Source of the DNA: JALTDM01 sp964421355
GTDB lineage: Bacteria; Bacteroidota; Bacteroidia; Bacteroidales; JALTDM01
Direction of reading: 5' to 3'
Assembly: GCA_964421355.1 (NCBI GenBank)
Contig: CAYQWX010000009.1
Location: forward strand, 1 to 49,429
DNA length: 49,429 bases
The first letter of the stretch is position 1, and every line of letters begins with the position of its first letter. The position numbers were made by a program, and so were the translations under genes. The notes beneath the pieces were generated by a model that saw nothing but the letters and a program-made list of their open reading frames with translations, was not told the origin of the DNA and did not search any database. Below are positions 8,637 through 16,888 of this stretch, piece after piece.

Positions 8637-9647
8637 TTATGGCATTGTTTTTAAATATGTATATCTTAATAAAGCTTCTATAAAAATAAGCAATAGTGCT
8701 AATAGTCCGAATAATAAATACTGATCTGTTTTTTTGCTTATTTGTTTTACTTTGATTTTTGTTTTTTCTAATTTGTCTATTTGTTGGTATATTTGTTCAA
8801 GTTTCTTTTTGTTTGTGGCTCTAAAATATTGTCCGTCAGTTATTTTAGCCACTTTTTGCAATAAAGCCTCGTCGATTTCCACTTTCATAGGTTGATATTG
8901 TATGCCAAAAGGTGTTTGCACGGGATATGGTGCTTCTCCATAAGTGCCTACTCCAATGGTATAAACACGAATACCGAAAGTTTTTGCAATTTCGGCGGCG
9001 GTTATTGGGTCAATTGAACCCATATTGTTTACACCATCGGTAAGTAATATTATCACTTTGCTTTTTGCTTTGGAATCTTTTAGACGACTTACTGCTGTAG
9101 CCAAACCTTCTCCTATTGTGGTTCCGTCTTCTAACATACCTGTTTTTACAGATTGAAGCAAATTGATTAGTGTAGCATGGTCGGGAGTAAGAGGGCATTG
9201 AGTAAATGCTTCTCCTGCAAATATTACCAATCCTATCCTGTCATTGGGGCGGTCGTTAATGAATTTTGTAGCTACTTCTTTTGCGGCTTCCAATCTGTTT
9301 GGCTTAAAATCTCTGGCAAGCATACTGCTGGAGATGTCCACTGTAAGCATTATATCTATTCCTTTTACACTTACATCATTCCATACATCTTTTGCTTGTG
9401 GTCGTGCGATTATTATAATTAGCAATGATAGTACCAATATCCGTAAGACAAAAAGTAGATGTAAATATTTTGATTTGATTCCTGTTTTTATTCCTTTAAA
9501 AGCTTCTATAGATGATATACGCATAGAAGCATATCGCTTTTTGTATCTGTATATATACCATATTACAAGTGGTATGATAATTAGTAATAACCACAAATAA
9601 CTTGGATTTGCAAAACTATCTATTTTTATATATTTTTCCCACCACAT
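8637..9647 (-). CDS. batA: BatA: VWA-domain membrane protein
   Basis: The 336-residue VWA protein has N-terminal helices at about 17-34 and 61-80, a MIDAS DISSS at 104-108, further VWA motifs (TDGVNNMG) near residue 205, and a C-terminal helix (about 310-328). It is paralogous to the adjacent BatB; the extra N-terminal stretch WWEKYIKIDSFANPSYLWLL is typical of BatA. It starts 2 bp after the preceding gene in the Bat operon. A function in oxygen or stress tolerance comes from work on Bat operons; the biochemical role is unknown. Confidence 0.92.
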   Translation of the reverse strand: MWWEKYIKIDSFANPSYLWLLLIIIPLVIWYIYRYKKRYASMRISSIEAFKGIKTGIKSKYLHLLFVLRILVLSLLIIIIARPQAKDVWNDVSVKGIDIMLTVDISSSMLARDFKPNRLEAAKEVATKFINDRPNDRIGLVIFAGEAFTQCPLTPDHATLINLLQSVKTGMLEDGTTIGEGLATAVSRLKDSKAKSKVIILLTDGVNNMGSIDPITAAEIAKTFGIRVYTIGVGTYGEAPYPVQTPFGIQYQPMKVEIDEALLQKVAKITDGQYFRATNKKKLEQIYQQIDKLEKTKIKVKQISKKTDQYLLFGLLALLLIFIEALLRYTYLKTMP

Positions 9648-9649
9648 TG

Positions 9650-10705
9650 TTAATCTTCTTTTTTATTGGTTTCTTCTTCGTTATTATTATTACTTGTGAT
9701 ATTTGTATTTTCAGTATCAGCATTAGAATTATTATTGGTTTCTTCTTCCTGTTTTTCTACTGGTTTTGTTGCTTCTACAAAGTCTATTGCTTTTTTTAGG
9801 ACATAGTCATTTTCTTCCGGCACAGGTTTGTATTTTGCAAATTTGGCAAGGTCTGCCAAGTTGAATACTTGTCGCATTTCTTCTATCAAAGAATTATCTA
9901 AATTAATTGTCTTCAAAGCATTTATTATTTCGCTACTTGTACTTTCCATCGTAGATAAATCAAAGCGATTATCCATATATTTACGTAATATGTCGGTAAG
10001 TTCTATGTAATATTGTTTAATTCTGTTTTGTTGCCACAGTTTTTTATTTCTCAAGGCTTCCAATTCCCGCATAGCTACGATATGTGGCGGGTCTGTAGGT
10101 TTGTGTATTTCTATAAAACTTTTACCTTCTTTTTTCCTACTGTAATACCTATAAGCAATGTAAATCAAAATTATTATCAATAATGCTAACAATGTATATA
10201 TTCCATAAAGGTCTATAAATTCTTGAAATGTGAAAGGTGTATTTATTGGTTTTTTAACATCTTTTAGTGGAACTTTTAGCGTATCGGTAGGTATGAGTTT
10301 TACAAATAAGGTATTTACAGATGAATAAACCGTATCTTGAACCGTATCTATCTTAAAAATGAATGGGAGTGGAGGTATTATTACATTTCCACTGTCATAA
10401 GCTGCTATTATATATTGTTTTTTTAAGGCAACGGAATGATTGGGCATAGAGATAGTATCTATTGTACTATCTTGGGAAATTATATGAATACTGGAAGTTA
10501 TAGTGTCTTGAAAGGTTGGAAACATAACATTGACTTTATGAGCGTCTATGCCTTTTACTTTTAGTGTTAAGCGTAAAGTATCACCAATCCATACGGTATC
10601 CTTATTAAGTGATGCACTTATATTTGCAATTTGTCCTTTTGTTATATTATAACTTCCGCTTAATATAATAATGAATGTTGCTATGTAAAATATTATCCGT
10701 TTCAT
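9650..10705 (-). CDS. Bat-operon membrane protein (DUF4381/BatD-like)
   Basis: The 351-residue protein is the usual unnamed gene between the DUF58 and BatA genes of Bacteroidota Bat operons. It has a signal peptide (about 1-24), a periplasmic beta-sandwich like a single BatD module (about 28-145), one membrane helix (about 170-188), a cytoplasmic helical domain (about 205-305) and an acidic Asn/Glu-rich tail (about 310-351). It probably contributes a periplasmic and a cytoplasmic face to the Bat complex. The spacing to its neighbours is 13 bp and 2 bp. The family label is by architecture and position. Confidence 0.78.
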   Translation of the reverse strand: MKRIIFYIATFIIILSGSYNITKGQIANISASLNKDTVWIGDTLRLTLKVKGIDAHKVNVMFPTFQDTITSSIHIISQDSTIDTISMPNHSVALKKQYIIAAYDSGNVIIPPLPFIFKIDTVQDTVYSSVNTLFVKLIPTDTLKVPLKDVKKPINTPFTFQEFIDLYGIYTLLALLIIILIYIAYRYYSRKKEGKSFIEIHKPTDPPHIVAMRELEALRNKKLWQQNRIKQYYIELTDILRKYMDNRFDLSTMESTSSEIINALKTINLDNSLIEEMRQVFNLADLAKFAKYKPVPEENDYVLKKAIDFVEATKPVEKQEEETNNNSNADTENTNITSNNNNEEETNKKED

Positions 10706-10718
10706 ATATATACTCTTT

Positions 10719-11603
10719 TTACCTACTTAACATCTTGCTACGTTTTTTAAATAAATTCATTAGAGGTACTACATAATCTTCTCCCGTGTATAATTTTGTC
10801 CAGTCTATTTTTGAGCGTGAAAAAACATTTGTTACTCTTTTTTCTTGTTGTACAAAAAAGTCTTCATAATGTTGTCTTACTTCTTTTAATGAAGTATCTA
10901 CCCACACCAGTTTATCCAATTCGGGGTCATAGAACTGAACGAGTCCAATATTAGGCAATTTTTCTTCCCGTTTGTCATTTATTTTTAGTGCTACAAAATC
11001 ATGTTTATTGTTTACTATTTTTACGGCTTTTTCAAAATCATTAAAGTCCATAAAGTCAGAAAGCATAAAAACTATGCTTCGTTTTTTTATAGTATCGGTA
11101 ATAAATTTGAGAGCATTGGTTATGTTTGTGCCTTTACCTGTAGGTTTATAATCAAGTAGTTCCCTGATTATACGCAAAATGTGTTTTTTACCTTTTTTAG
11201 GTGGTATAAATTTTTCTATTGTATCACTAAAAAATATTACTCCTACTTTGTCGTTGTTTTGTATTGCAGAAAATGACAATACAGCAGCTACTTCAGTTAT
11301 TAACTCCCTTTTAAATTGTTTATTTGTTCCAAAATTTCCGGAGGGACTGACATCTATTGCCAACAAGGTAGTTATTTCACGTTCTTCTTCATATACCTTT
11401 ACATAAGGTTTATTAAAACGGGCTGTAATGTGCCAATCTATATCCCTCACATCGTCTCCGTATTGATATTCCCTTACTTCGCTAAACACCATTCCTTTGC
11501 CTTTGAAAGCACTATGGTATTCACCCGCAAACACTTGATTAGTAAGTTTGCGGGTTTTTATTTCTATTTTCCTTACCTTTTTTATTATATCGGTTGCTTC
11601 CAC
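10719..11603 (-). CDS. DUF58 domain protein of the Bat operon
   Basis: The 294-residue cytoplasmic protein carries the DUF58 signature (FSEVREYQYGDDVRDIDWHITAR, residues 40-62, quoted by ends) and a VWA-like fold with DVSPS at 84-88. DUF58 proteins occur next to MoxR AAA+ ATPases and are thought to be adaptors linking the ATPase to VWA proteins. Here the gene lies 15 bp downstream of moxR and 13 bp upstream of the next Bat gene. Confidence 0.9.
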   Translation of the reverse strand: MEATDIIKKVRKIEIKTRKLTNQVFAGEYHSAFKGKGMVFSEVREYQYGDDVRDIDWHITARFNKPYVKVYEEEREITTLLAIDVSPSGNFGTNKQFKRELITEVAAVLSFSAIQNNDKVGVIFFSDTIEKFIPPKKGKKHILRIIRELLDYKPTGKGTNITNALKFITDTIKKRSIVFMLSDFMDFNDFEKAVKIVNNKHDFVALKINDKREEKLPNIGLVQFYDPELDKLVWVDTSLKEVRQHYEDFFVQQEKRVTNVFSRSKIDWTKLYTGEDYVVPLMNLFKKRSKMLSR

Positions 11604-11618
11604 TTTTTCTTATTTTTT

Positions 11619-12644
11619 TTATGGAACTTCTACAGAATTTAATATTTCGTTTATAATGTCTGTTGTATCTATATTTTCTGCTTCTGCTTCATAGGTTAAT
11701 TGTATTCTGTGTCTTAACACATCATGAGCTACAGCTCTTACATCTTCAGGGATTACATATCCTCTACGTTTTATGAAAGCATAAGCCTTGGATGCAAGAG
11801 CTAAATTGATGCTTGCACGTGGACTACCTCCAAAGGCAATCATGTTGGCAAGTTTGTCTAAACCATAATCGGCGGGATAACGTGTGGCAAATACTATATC
11901 AAGAATGTAGTTTTCTATTTTTTCGTCCATATATACTTCTTTTACTACATCTCTGGCTTTTATGATATCCTGAGGATTAACTACCTTGCTTGCTTTGGGG
12001 AATTCTTTTTTGAGGTTTTGACGAATTATTATTTGTTCTTCGCTTTTTGAAGGATAGCCAATGATAACTTTTAACATGAAACGGTCAACTTGTGCTTCAG
12101 GTAAAGGGTATGTTCCTTCTTGTTCTATTGGGTTTTGAGTAGCCATTACCAAAAACGGCTCTTCTAATTTGTAAGTGTCATCACCTATTGTAACTTGTCT
12201 TTCTTGCATTGCTTCCAAAAGTGCGGATTGCACTTTTGCAGGAGAACGGTTTATTTCATCTGCCAAAATGAAGTTTGCAAATATAGGTCCTTTTTTCACT
12301 ATAAATTCCTCGTTTTTTTGGCTATATACCAGAGTACCAATAAGGTCTGCAGGTAAGAGGTCGGGTGTAAACTGTATTCTTTTGAATTTTGCATTTATTG
12401 CATCAGAGAGGGTTTTGATAGATAATGTTTTTGCAAGTCCCGGTACCCCTTCAAGCAAAATATGTCCATTGGTGAGTAAGCCTATGAGAAGACTTTCTAC
12501 CAAATGTTTTTGTCCTACAATCACCTTATTCATCTCCATGGTAATAAGGTCAATAAAAGCACTTTCTTTTTCTATTTTTTCGTTTAATGCCCTAATGTCA
12601 ATTGTTCCTGACATTTTTGCAGATAAGTTTTCTTGTCCTTCCAT
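11619..12644 (-). CDS. moxR: MoxR-family AAA+ ATPase
   Basis: The 341-residue ATPase has a Walker A GVPGLAKT at 66-73, a Walker B ending in DE with the ILADEINRSP signature (about 126-135), sensor 1 in the MATQNP segment and the C-terminal lid domain. MoxR ATPases of this type act as chaperones for VWA-protein complexes. It is the first gene of the nine-gene minus-strand run down to hemW. A candidate promoter lies at 12835-12842, leaving a leader of about 185 nt. Confidence 0.94.
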   Translation of the reverse strand: MEGQENLSAKMSGTIDIRALNEKIEKESAFIDLITMEMNKVIVGQKHLVESLLIGLLTNGHILLEGVPGLAKTLSIKTLSDAINAKFKRIQFTPDLLPADLIGTLVYSQKNEEFIVKKGPIFANFILADEINRSPAKVQSALLEAMQERQVTIGDDTYKLEEPFLVMATQNPIEQEGTYPLPEAQVDRFMLKVIIGYPSKSEEQIIIRQNLKKEFPKASKVVNPQDIIKARDVVKEVYMDEKIENYILDIVFATRYPADYGLDKLANMIAFGGSPRASINLALASKAYAFIKRRGYVIPEDVRAVAHDVLRHRIQLTYEAEAENIDTTDIINEILNSVEVP

Positions 12645-12834
12645 AATCTATTGTTTTTTATGTTGGTTAATAATATGACAATTTATATACCAAAAAGAGT
12701 AAACGGATAAAAAAGGTAGATATTTTATAATGAGGTTTTTAATTTTTGATTTTTTTATCAATATTGACTAAAGTAATTTCTAAGATAAGAATATCACATT
12801 GATTATCAACTATTTTGACTTGACCTGAAAGTGG

Positions 12835-12842
12835 CAAAAGTA
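12835..12842 (-). promoter_or_regulatory. Candidate -7 element for the Bat operon
   Basis: The minus strand reads TACTTTTG, matching the Bacteroidota -7 consensus TAnnTTTG, in the 289-bp gap upstream of moxR. No clear -33 TTTG is present, only T-rich sequence, so this is tentative. Nothing else was seen in this gap. Confidence 0.35.
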
Positions 12843-12933
12843 AAAACTAATGAGTAAAAATTCATTTATAATACCGCTGGTAATTAGCATAAAGAATTTG
12901 AATTATATTTTTCTAAGAAGTTATGTTAATGTT

Positions 12934-14058
12934 TTATTCTTCCATGAGTTTGTAAGCATCTTTGAAACTTATTCTTGTGTTATTATCAAATGCAGCAACA
13001 AAACAATCTTTGAATCCCAATTTTCTTAGTTTATTACGATATGCAATTGCTTTGTTTAAATCTTTGAACTTACCTGCTGTGTATTTATGATAACCTTTGT
13101 GATAATATTCCCATACTCTTAATCCTTTGAAACATGGACAATGAGGAGAAAGTTTGTGTTTTGATATTTTGATTTGTATGCGGAAGTATATTTTGTGCCT
13201 TGTGGTGTCTTTGTTCTCATGGTTGAGAATAGCGGTATTAGATACTTCTTGTAATGGGGAAAAGTCTTTTATTAATGGATAACGCTTTTGAGCTTCTTTT
13301 CGGGAGCAAGAATTAAAATGCCACCATTCTGTAGTTATTCCCGAGAAGCCTGCTTTGTGCATAACTGTTCTTAAAAGCATTCTGTTTTCATAAGCTTTTT
13401 TACTTAGTTTTCCGTTTTTCAAAAACCGTTTTTCAAAGTAAGGATATGCTAACTTGCAAAAACAATCAAAAGGAGTAGCCATGTCTAAAGCTTTACCCGT
13501 ACTGTCATTTATGATGCTTACATCTACAGCCGCTCCGTAGTTGTGTAATGAACCATATTTGGGATTAGACAAGTATTTATATCTTACATTATCAGGCACT
13601 TGTACAGAGTCCCACATCCATTGTTGAACTATAAGTGGGCGTGCTGCATCATATATTATTAGGCTATAATCAGGATTATTTTTTTTTAGATAGTGTTGTG
13701 CTTTTACCAATTTTTCAGCAACATCTTTTTGCAAATATGCTTTATTAAAGTTTCCGTATAGGTCTCTATGCATAAAATTGTCGGTAGTGGAATATTTTAA
13801 TTCTACTTTTATGGAACTATCTAATTTTTGAACATTAACCAATCCATATTTTATCAGTTTTTGTTCAAACGGAGATAGTGCTGTTTTTTTTATTACCGTT
13901 TTAACAGTGTCAATTTTAGTTGTATCAATAGATGTTGTTTGTGCGGTAGTATCTTTGGATAATGGTGTTGTTTGAGTGATTATAACTTTGTGAGAGCAAG
14001 CGTTTATTAGCAAAATTGCAATAAAAAAGTATATGATTTTTTTTATAAATGTAATCAT
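12934..14058 (-). CDS. VanX-like D-Ala-D-Ala dipeptidase lipoprotein, M15 family
   Basis: The 374-residue lipoprotein has the lipobox INAC with Cys21. The M15D zinc peptidase domain has all ligands and the base: SLHNYGAAVDVS supplies His172 and Asp179, and TEWWHF supplies Glu244 and His247. Relatives cleave D-Ala-D-Ala in peptidoglycan turnover. A Thr-rich linker precedes the domain. The C-terminal 80 residues look like a SPOR-type fold (GKFKDLNKAIAYRNKLRKLG...CFVAAF), which could bind denuded peptidoglycan; that part is inference. It sits 3 bp after mtaB and is probably co-transcribed. No neighbouring gene suggests vancomycin resistance. Confidence 0.87.
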   Translation of the reverse strand: MITFIKKIIYFFIAILLINACSHKVIITQTTPLSKDTTAQTTSIDTTKIDTVKTVIKKTALSPFEQKLIKYGLVNVQKLDSSIKVELKYSTTDNFMHRDLYGNFNKAYLQKDVAEKLVKAQHYLKKNNPDYSLIIYDAARPLIVQQWMWDSVQVPDNVRYKYLSNPKYGSLHNYGAAVDVSIINDSTGKALDMATPFDCFCKLAYPYFEKRFLKNGKLSKKAYENRMLLRTVMHKAGFSGITTEWWHFNSCSRKEAQKRYPLIKDFSPLQEVSNTAILNHENKDTTRHKIYFRIQIKISKHKLSPHCPCFKGLRVWEYYHKGYHKYTAGKFKDLNKAIAYRNKLRKLGFKDCFVAAFDNNTRISFKDAYKLMEE

Positions 14059-14061
14059 ATA

Positions 14062-15387
14062 TTATTTTTTGATTAGTTCTGCATTGCATAAATTTTCATG
14101 AGTATTAGCAACAGATGTTATTTTAATTTTTTGTAAAGAATTTATTAAACTTTTTTCAAAAGGGACTTGTATTTTTATGTAATTGCCTGTAAGCCCATAT
14201 ATTTTTCCGTTTATCTCGTCACTTTCAAAAAGCACTTTGTGGTAAGTGTTTAAAAATTTTTGCAAAAATGTTTCTCTTTTTTTATCACTTAATTGATGTA
14301 ACAACCTGCTTCTATCACTAATTTCTTTGTTACTTGCAACAGGTTTCATTTTGCTGCTTTCTGCAAGTGGTCTATCCGAATAAGTAAATACATGCAAATA
14401 AGAAAAATCCAAGTTGTTCAAAAAGTTATAAGTAGTTTCAAAGTCTTCTTTTGTTTCGGCAGGATAACCTGTAATAACATCTATGCCGATGCCTGCATCC
14501 GGTATTTTTTTATTTATTTCTTCTATTTTTTTTCTAAAAAGTTTTGTGTTATATCTACGTTTCATTAGTTGTAATATTTTATCTGTGCCACTTTGGAGAG
14601 GGATATGAAAATGATGAACAAAATGCTTACTGTTTGCAATAAAATCAATTATGTCAGAAGTAATTAAATTTGGTTCTATAGAAGAAATTCTAAATCTCAC
14701 TTCCATATCTATTTTTTCCAGAGCTTTTATCAAATCAAAAAATGTTTCCCCGGTGCTTTTACCAAAATCTCCAATATTTATACCTGTGAGTACTATTTCT
14801 TTTACTCCTTGTTTTGCAATATGTGTAGCTTCTTTTACTATTTCTTGTATTGGAGCATTGCGACTTTCACCCCGTGTATGTGGTATGGTACAATAATTAC
14901 ATGAATAGTCGCAACCGTCCTGAACTTTTAAAAAAGAACGTGTACGGAACGATATAGAATATGACGGGAAAAAATCTGTGTCTTCTGCCCTGATATTACT
15001 GTTTATTACTAATGGAGTGTTTTGCTTTTCCAACTTGGAAATATTTTCTGAAACAAAAAAGTCTTTTTTATGCTTATTGTCTATAATGTAGTCTATATCA
15101 GAAATTTGTGTTGCTATGTCCTTGGCTGATATTTGGGCATAACAACCTGTTACTATTACTATTGCATTTTGATTTTTTTTAATTGCTTGCCGTATGAGAT
15201 TACGGCTTTTTTTGTCTGCTACATGTGTTACCGAACATGTGTTTATTATATATACATCTGCTTTTTCTTTGAATGATACCGGATAGTACCCTTCTTTTTC
15301 AAATTTTCTTAGAATGGTATCTCCTTCTGCAAAATTAAGTTTGCAACCAAGTGAGTGTAGAGCTATTTTTTTTTTATTTTTCCCCAT
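14062..15387 (-). CDS. mtaB: tRNA t6A37 methylthiotransferase MtaB
   Basis: The 441-residue radical SAM enzyme adds a methylthio group to t6A at tRNA position 37. The N-terminal MTTase domain has Cys15 (SLGCKLN), Cys51 (NTCSVT) and Cys82 (TGCYAQ) for one Fe-S cluster. The radical SAM motif Cys159-x3-Cys163-x2-Cys166 follows, with TIPHTRGESR just after it. The C-terminus is TRAM-like and divergent. The SLGCKLN signature and length fit MtaB rather than MiaB or RimO. A promoter with ATTG-N17-TACCTTTG lies just upstream. Confidence 0.93.
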   Translation of the reverse strand: MGKNKKKIALHSLGCKLNFAEGDTILRKFEKEGYYPVSFKEKADVYIINTCSVTHVADKKSRNLIRQAIKKNQNAIVIVTGCYAQISAKDIATQISDIDYIIDNKHKKDFFVSENISKLEKQNTPLVINSNIRAEDTDFFPSYSISFRTRSFLKVQDGCDYSCNYCTIPHTRGESRNAPIQEIVKEATHIAKQGVKEIVLTGINIGDFGKSTGETFFDLIKALEKIDMEVRFRISSIEPNLITSDIIDFIANSKHFVHHFHIPLQSGTDKILQLMKRRYNTKLFRKKIEEINKKIPDAGIGIDVITGYPAETKEDFETTYNFLNNLDFSYLHVFTYSDRPLAESSKMKPVASNKEISDRSRLLHQLSDKKRETFLQKFLNTYHKVLFESDEINGKIYGLTGNYIKIQVPFEKSLINSLQKIKITSVANTHENLCNAELIKK

Positions 15388-15409
15388 ATAAAAAGTAAAA
15401 ATGAATGTG

Positions 15410-15438
15410 CAAAGGTAGGAAAAATAACGGATGACAAT
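15410..15438 (-). promoter_or_regulatory. Bacteroidota-type promoter of mtaB
   Basis: On the minus strand ATTG (15438-15435) and TACCTTTG (15417-15410) are separated by 17 nt, close to the TTTG / TAnnTTTG consensus. The mtaB start is 22 bp downstream. Confidence 0.6.
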
Positions 15439-15484
15439 GTTATAAGTAGTACAGTGTAATTATTATTTTGTTTTGCCGAAATAT

Positions 15485-15516
15485 CCCCACCCAATAAGGA
15501 TAATAATAAGGTGGGG
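15485..15516. terminator. GC-rich hairpin between osmC and mtaB
   Basis: CCCCACC (15485-15491) pairs with GGTGGGG (15510-15516) across an 18-nt loop. It lies just downstream of osmC (minus). The T-run, however, follows it on the plus strand, where no gene ends, so its use as a terminator for osmC is uncertain. Confidence 0.35.
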
Positions 15517-15540
15517 CTTGTTATTTTTTATGTCAATCTT

Positions 15541-15963
15541 TTAATCTATATTGTTAATCTTGATTTCGTATGTAAGTTCTATTACTTGTTTGTATATGTA
15601 GCTTACTCCACAATAGCGGTCTTGGCTAAGATTAACAGCTTTTTCTAATTTATCCATAGGAAGGTCTTTGCCTGTAAATTCATAGGTAAGATGTATTTTT
15701 TTATAGTGTTTTGGATGTTCTTCTGTAAGTTCTGCATCTGCATGGACCTTAAAATCTTTTACATCTACACGCATTTTTTTTAATATAGAAATAACATCCA
15801 TTCCAGTGCAACCAATCAATGATGTAAGCATTAGAGGTTTTGGTCTGGGTCCTCTGTCTTTTCCTCCTACCCGTGCTTCTGCATCAAGAATGATTTTATG
15901 TCCGTTTACTTCTCCTTCAAAAGCAAGGTCTTCCATCCATGTTACTGTTTGTGTATCTTTCAT
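15541..15963 (-). CDS. OsmC-family peroxiredoxin-like protein
   Basis: The 140-residue protein has the OsmC/Ohr fold with both redox cysteines, Cys52 in IGCTGMDV and Cys118 in DRYCGVSY. The family reduces organic hydroperoxides or has related thiol functions. The first half contains the RPKPLMLTSL segment typical of the YhfA-like branch. It is a single-gene unit with a -7 element TAACTTTG upstream. The exact substrate is not predictable. Confidence 0.88.
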   Translation of the reverse strand: MKDTQTVTWMEDLAFEGEVNGHKIILDAEARVGGKDRGPRPKPLMLTSLIGCTGMDVISILKKMRVDVKDFKVHADAELTEEHPKHYKKIHLTYEFTGKDLPMDKLEKAVNLSQDRYCGVSYIYKQVIELTYEIKINNID

Positions 15964-15991
15964 GTTTGTAATTTTTGTTTTTAATGCGGCA

Positions 15992-15999
15992 CAAAGTTA
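15992..15999 (-). promoter_or_regulatory. Candidate -7 element for osmC-like gene
   Basis: The minus strand reads TAACTTTG, a match to TAnnTTTG, 29 bp upstream of the osmC-like start. The -33 region is not clear. Confidence 0.45.
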
Positions 16000-16138
16000 A
16001 AAGGTATTTTCAAATATTACTTCCCTATAAGTAAGTAAAATATCAATCCTGTTCTAAATGTCTTGCAAAATGGAACTGATATTGGGGACCCCCTCATTTA
16101 TTTTTTTACACTTTTTGGGTACAACGGTCTTAAGAGTT

Positions 16139-16360
16139 TTATTTTACTACTATAATTTTTGCGGGACATACACTCTCCGCTTCTTTTGCTTCGGATAGAA
16201 ATATGTCAGGATATTCTACTGTTTGAAAATTGTGAATAAATTTGCCTTCTACTAAATCCACTTTACCGTCTTCCGTATTTATTGTAAATAAAGAAGGTGC
16301 AACTTCTACGCAATATGCACACCCTAAACATTTGTCTCTGTAATGTATTATCTTTATCAT
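16139..16360 (-). CDS. Small single-cluster ferredoxin
   Basis: The 73-residue protein has Cys11-x2-Cys14-x2-Cys17 and a distant Cys65-Pro, the pattern of a monocluster [4Fe-4S] ferredoxin. The middle region is acidic. It starts directly after the stop of the pRiA4-ORF3-like gene and is the last gene of a four-gene minus-strand run with upp and a LuxC-like reductase. It may be an electron carrier for the neighbouring reductase, but that link is inference from position. Confidence 0.88.
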   Translation of the reverse strand: MIKIIHYRDKCLGCAYCVEVAPSLFTINTEDGKVDLVEGKFIHNFQTVEYPDIFLSEAKEAESVCPAKIIVVK

Positions 16361-16876
16361 TTAAAACACATCATCTTCATCTATTCCATACATGTCATCA
16401 TCATCGAAGCCAAATTCATCGTCATCATCAATGTTTTTTTGAGAATCGTTTTCTATTCCCATGTCAAAGAAAGTTTGATCAGGAGGGACACCTTGCTCAT
16501 TAAACAAATATGGATAAGAGAGTTTAGTATCTTCTTCTTCAGAAGTGGCTATGAGGTCTAATACAAAAAACCTTTCGGAAAACATGTCAAAGAGATATAT
16601 TAGTTTTTGTCCTTTGCGTTTTGCTATATTATCTATTGAAACGGTTTTCATCGGTGAGTCTTCAGATAAATTTTCCATGTTTATAGATGGATATTCTTCT
16701 TGTTGAATAAATTCTTTTTCATCTACAATAAGGAAGGAAGCCATTTGTCCTGGATCATAATTCAATTTTTGTTGTATTGCTTGGTGTAAGTCCCATAATG
16801 TTTGGGTGTCTTTAATGGCAACTTGCATTGTAAATTTTGTTTCCTGTGGATATTCTATTTTGAATAAGTAGAGCAT
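16361..16876 (-). CDS. pRiA4b ORF-3-like family protein
   Basis: The 171-residue protein resembles the PRiA4_ORF3 family (PF07929), sometimes annotated as IS1096 passenger TnpR-like. It has an N-terminal beta-rich half with DTQTLWDLHQAIQ, a central YLFDMFSERFFVLDL strand pair and a strongly acidic tail (about 148-171, blocks of Asp). The family function is unknown. Despite the name nothing here indicates an insertion sequence: no inverted repeats or transposase are present. It lies 12 bp after the acyl-CoA reductase and abuts the ferredoxin. Confidence 0.75.
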   Translation of the reverse strand: MLYLFKIEYPQETKFTMQVAIKDTQTLWDLHQAIQQKLNYDPGQMASFLIVDEKEFIQQEEYPSINMENLSEDSPMKTVSIDNIAKRKGQKLIYLFDMFSERFFVLDLIATSEEEDTKLSYPYLFNEQGVPPDQTFFDMGIENDSQKNIDDDDEFGFDDDDMYGIDEDDVF

Positions 16877-16888
16877 ATATGTTTATTT

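Noticed and set aside
16361..16876. Insertion sequence (the family is sometimes named after IS1096)
   Set aside because: No transposase, terminal inverted repeats or target duplications; the gene sits inside a compact operon.
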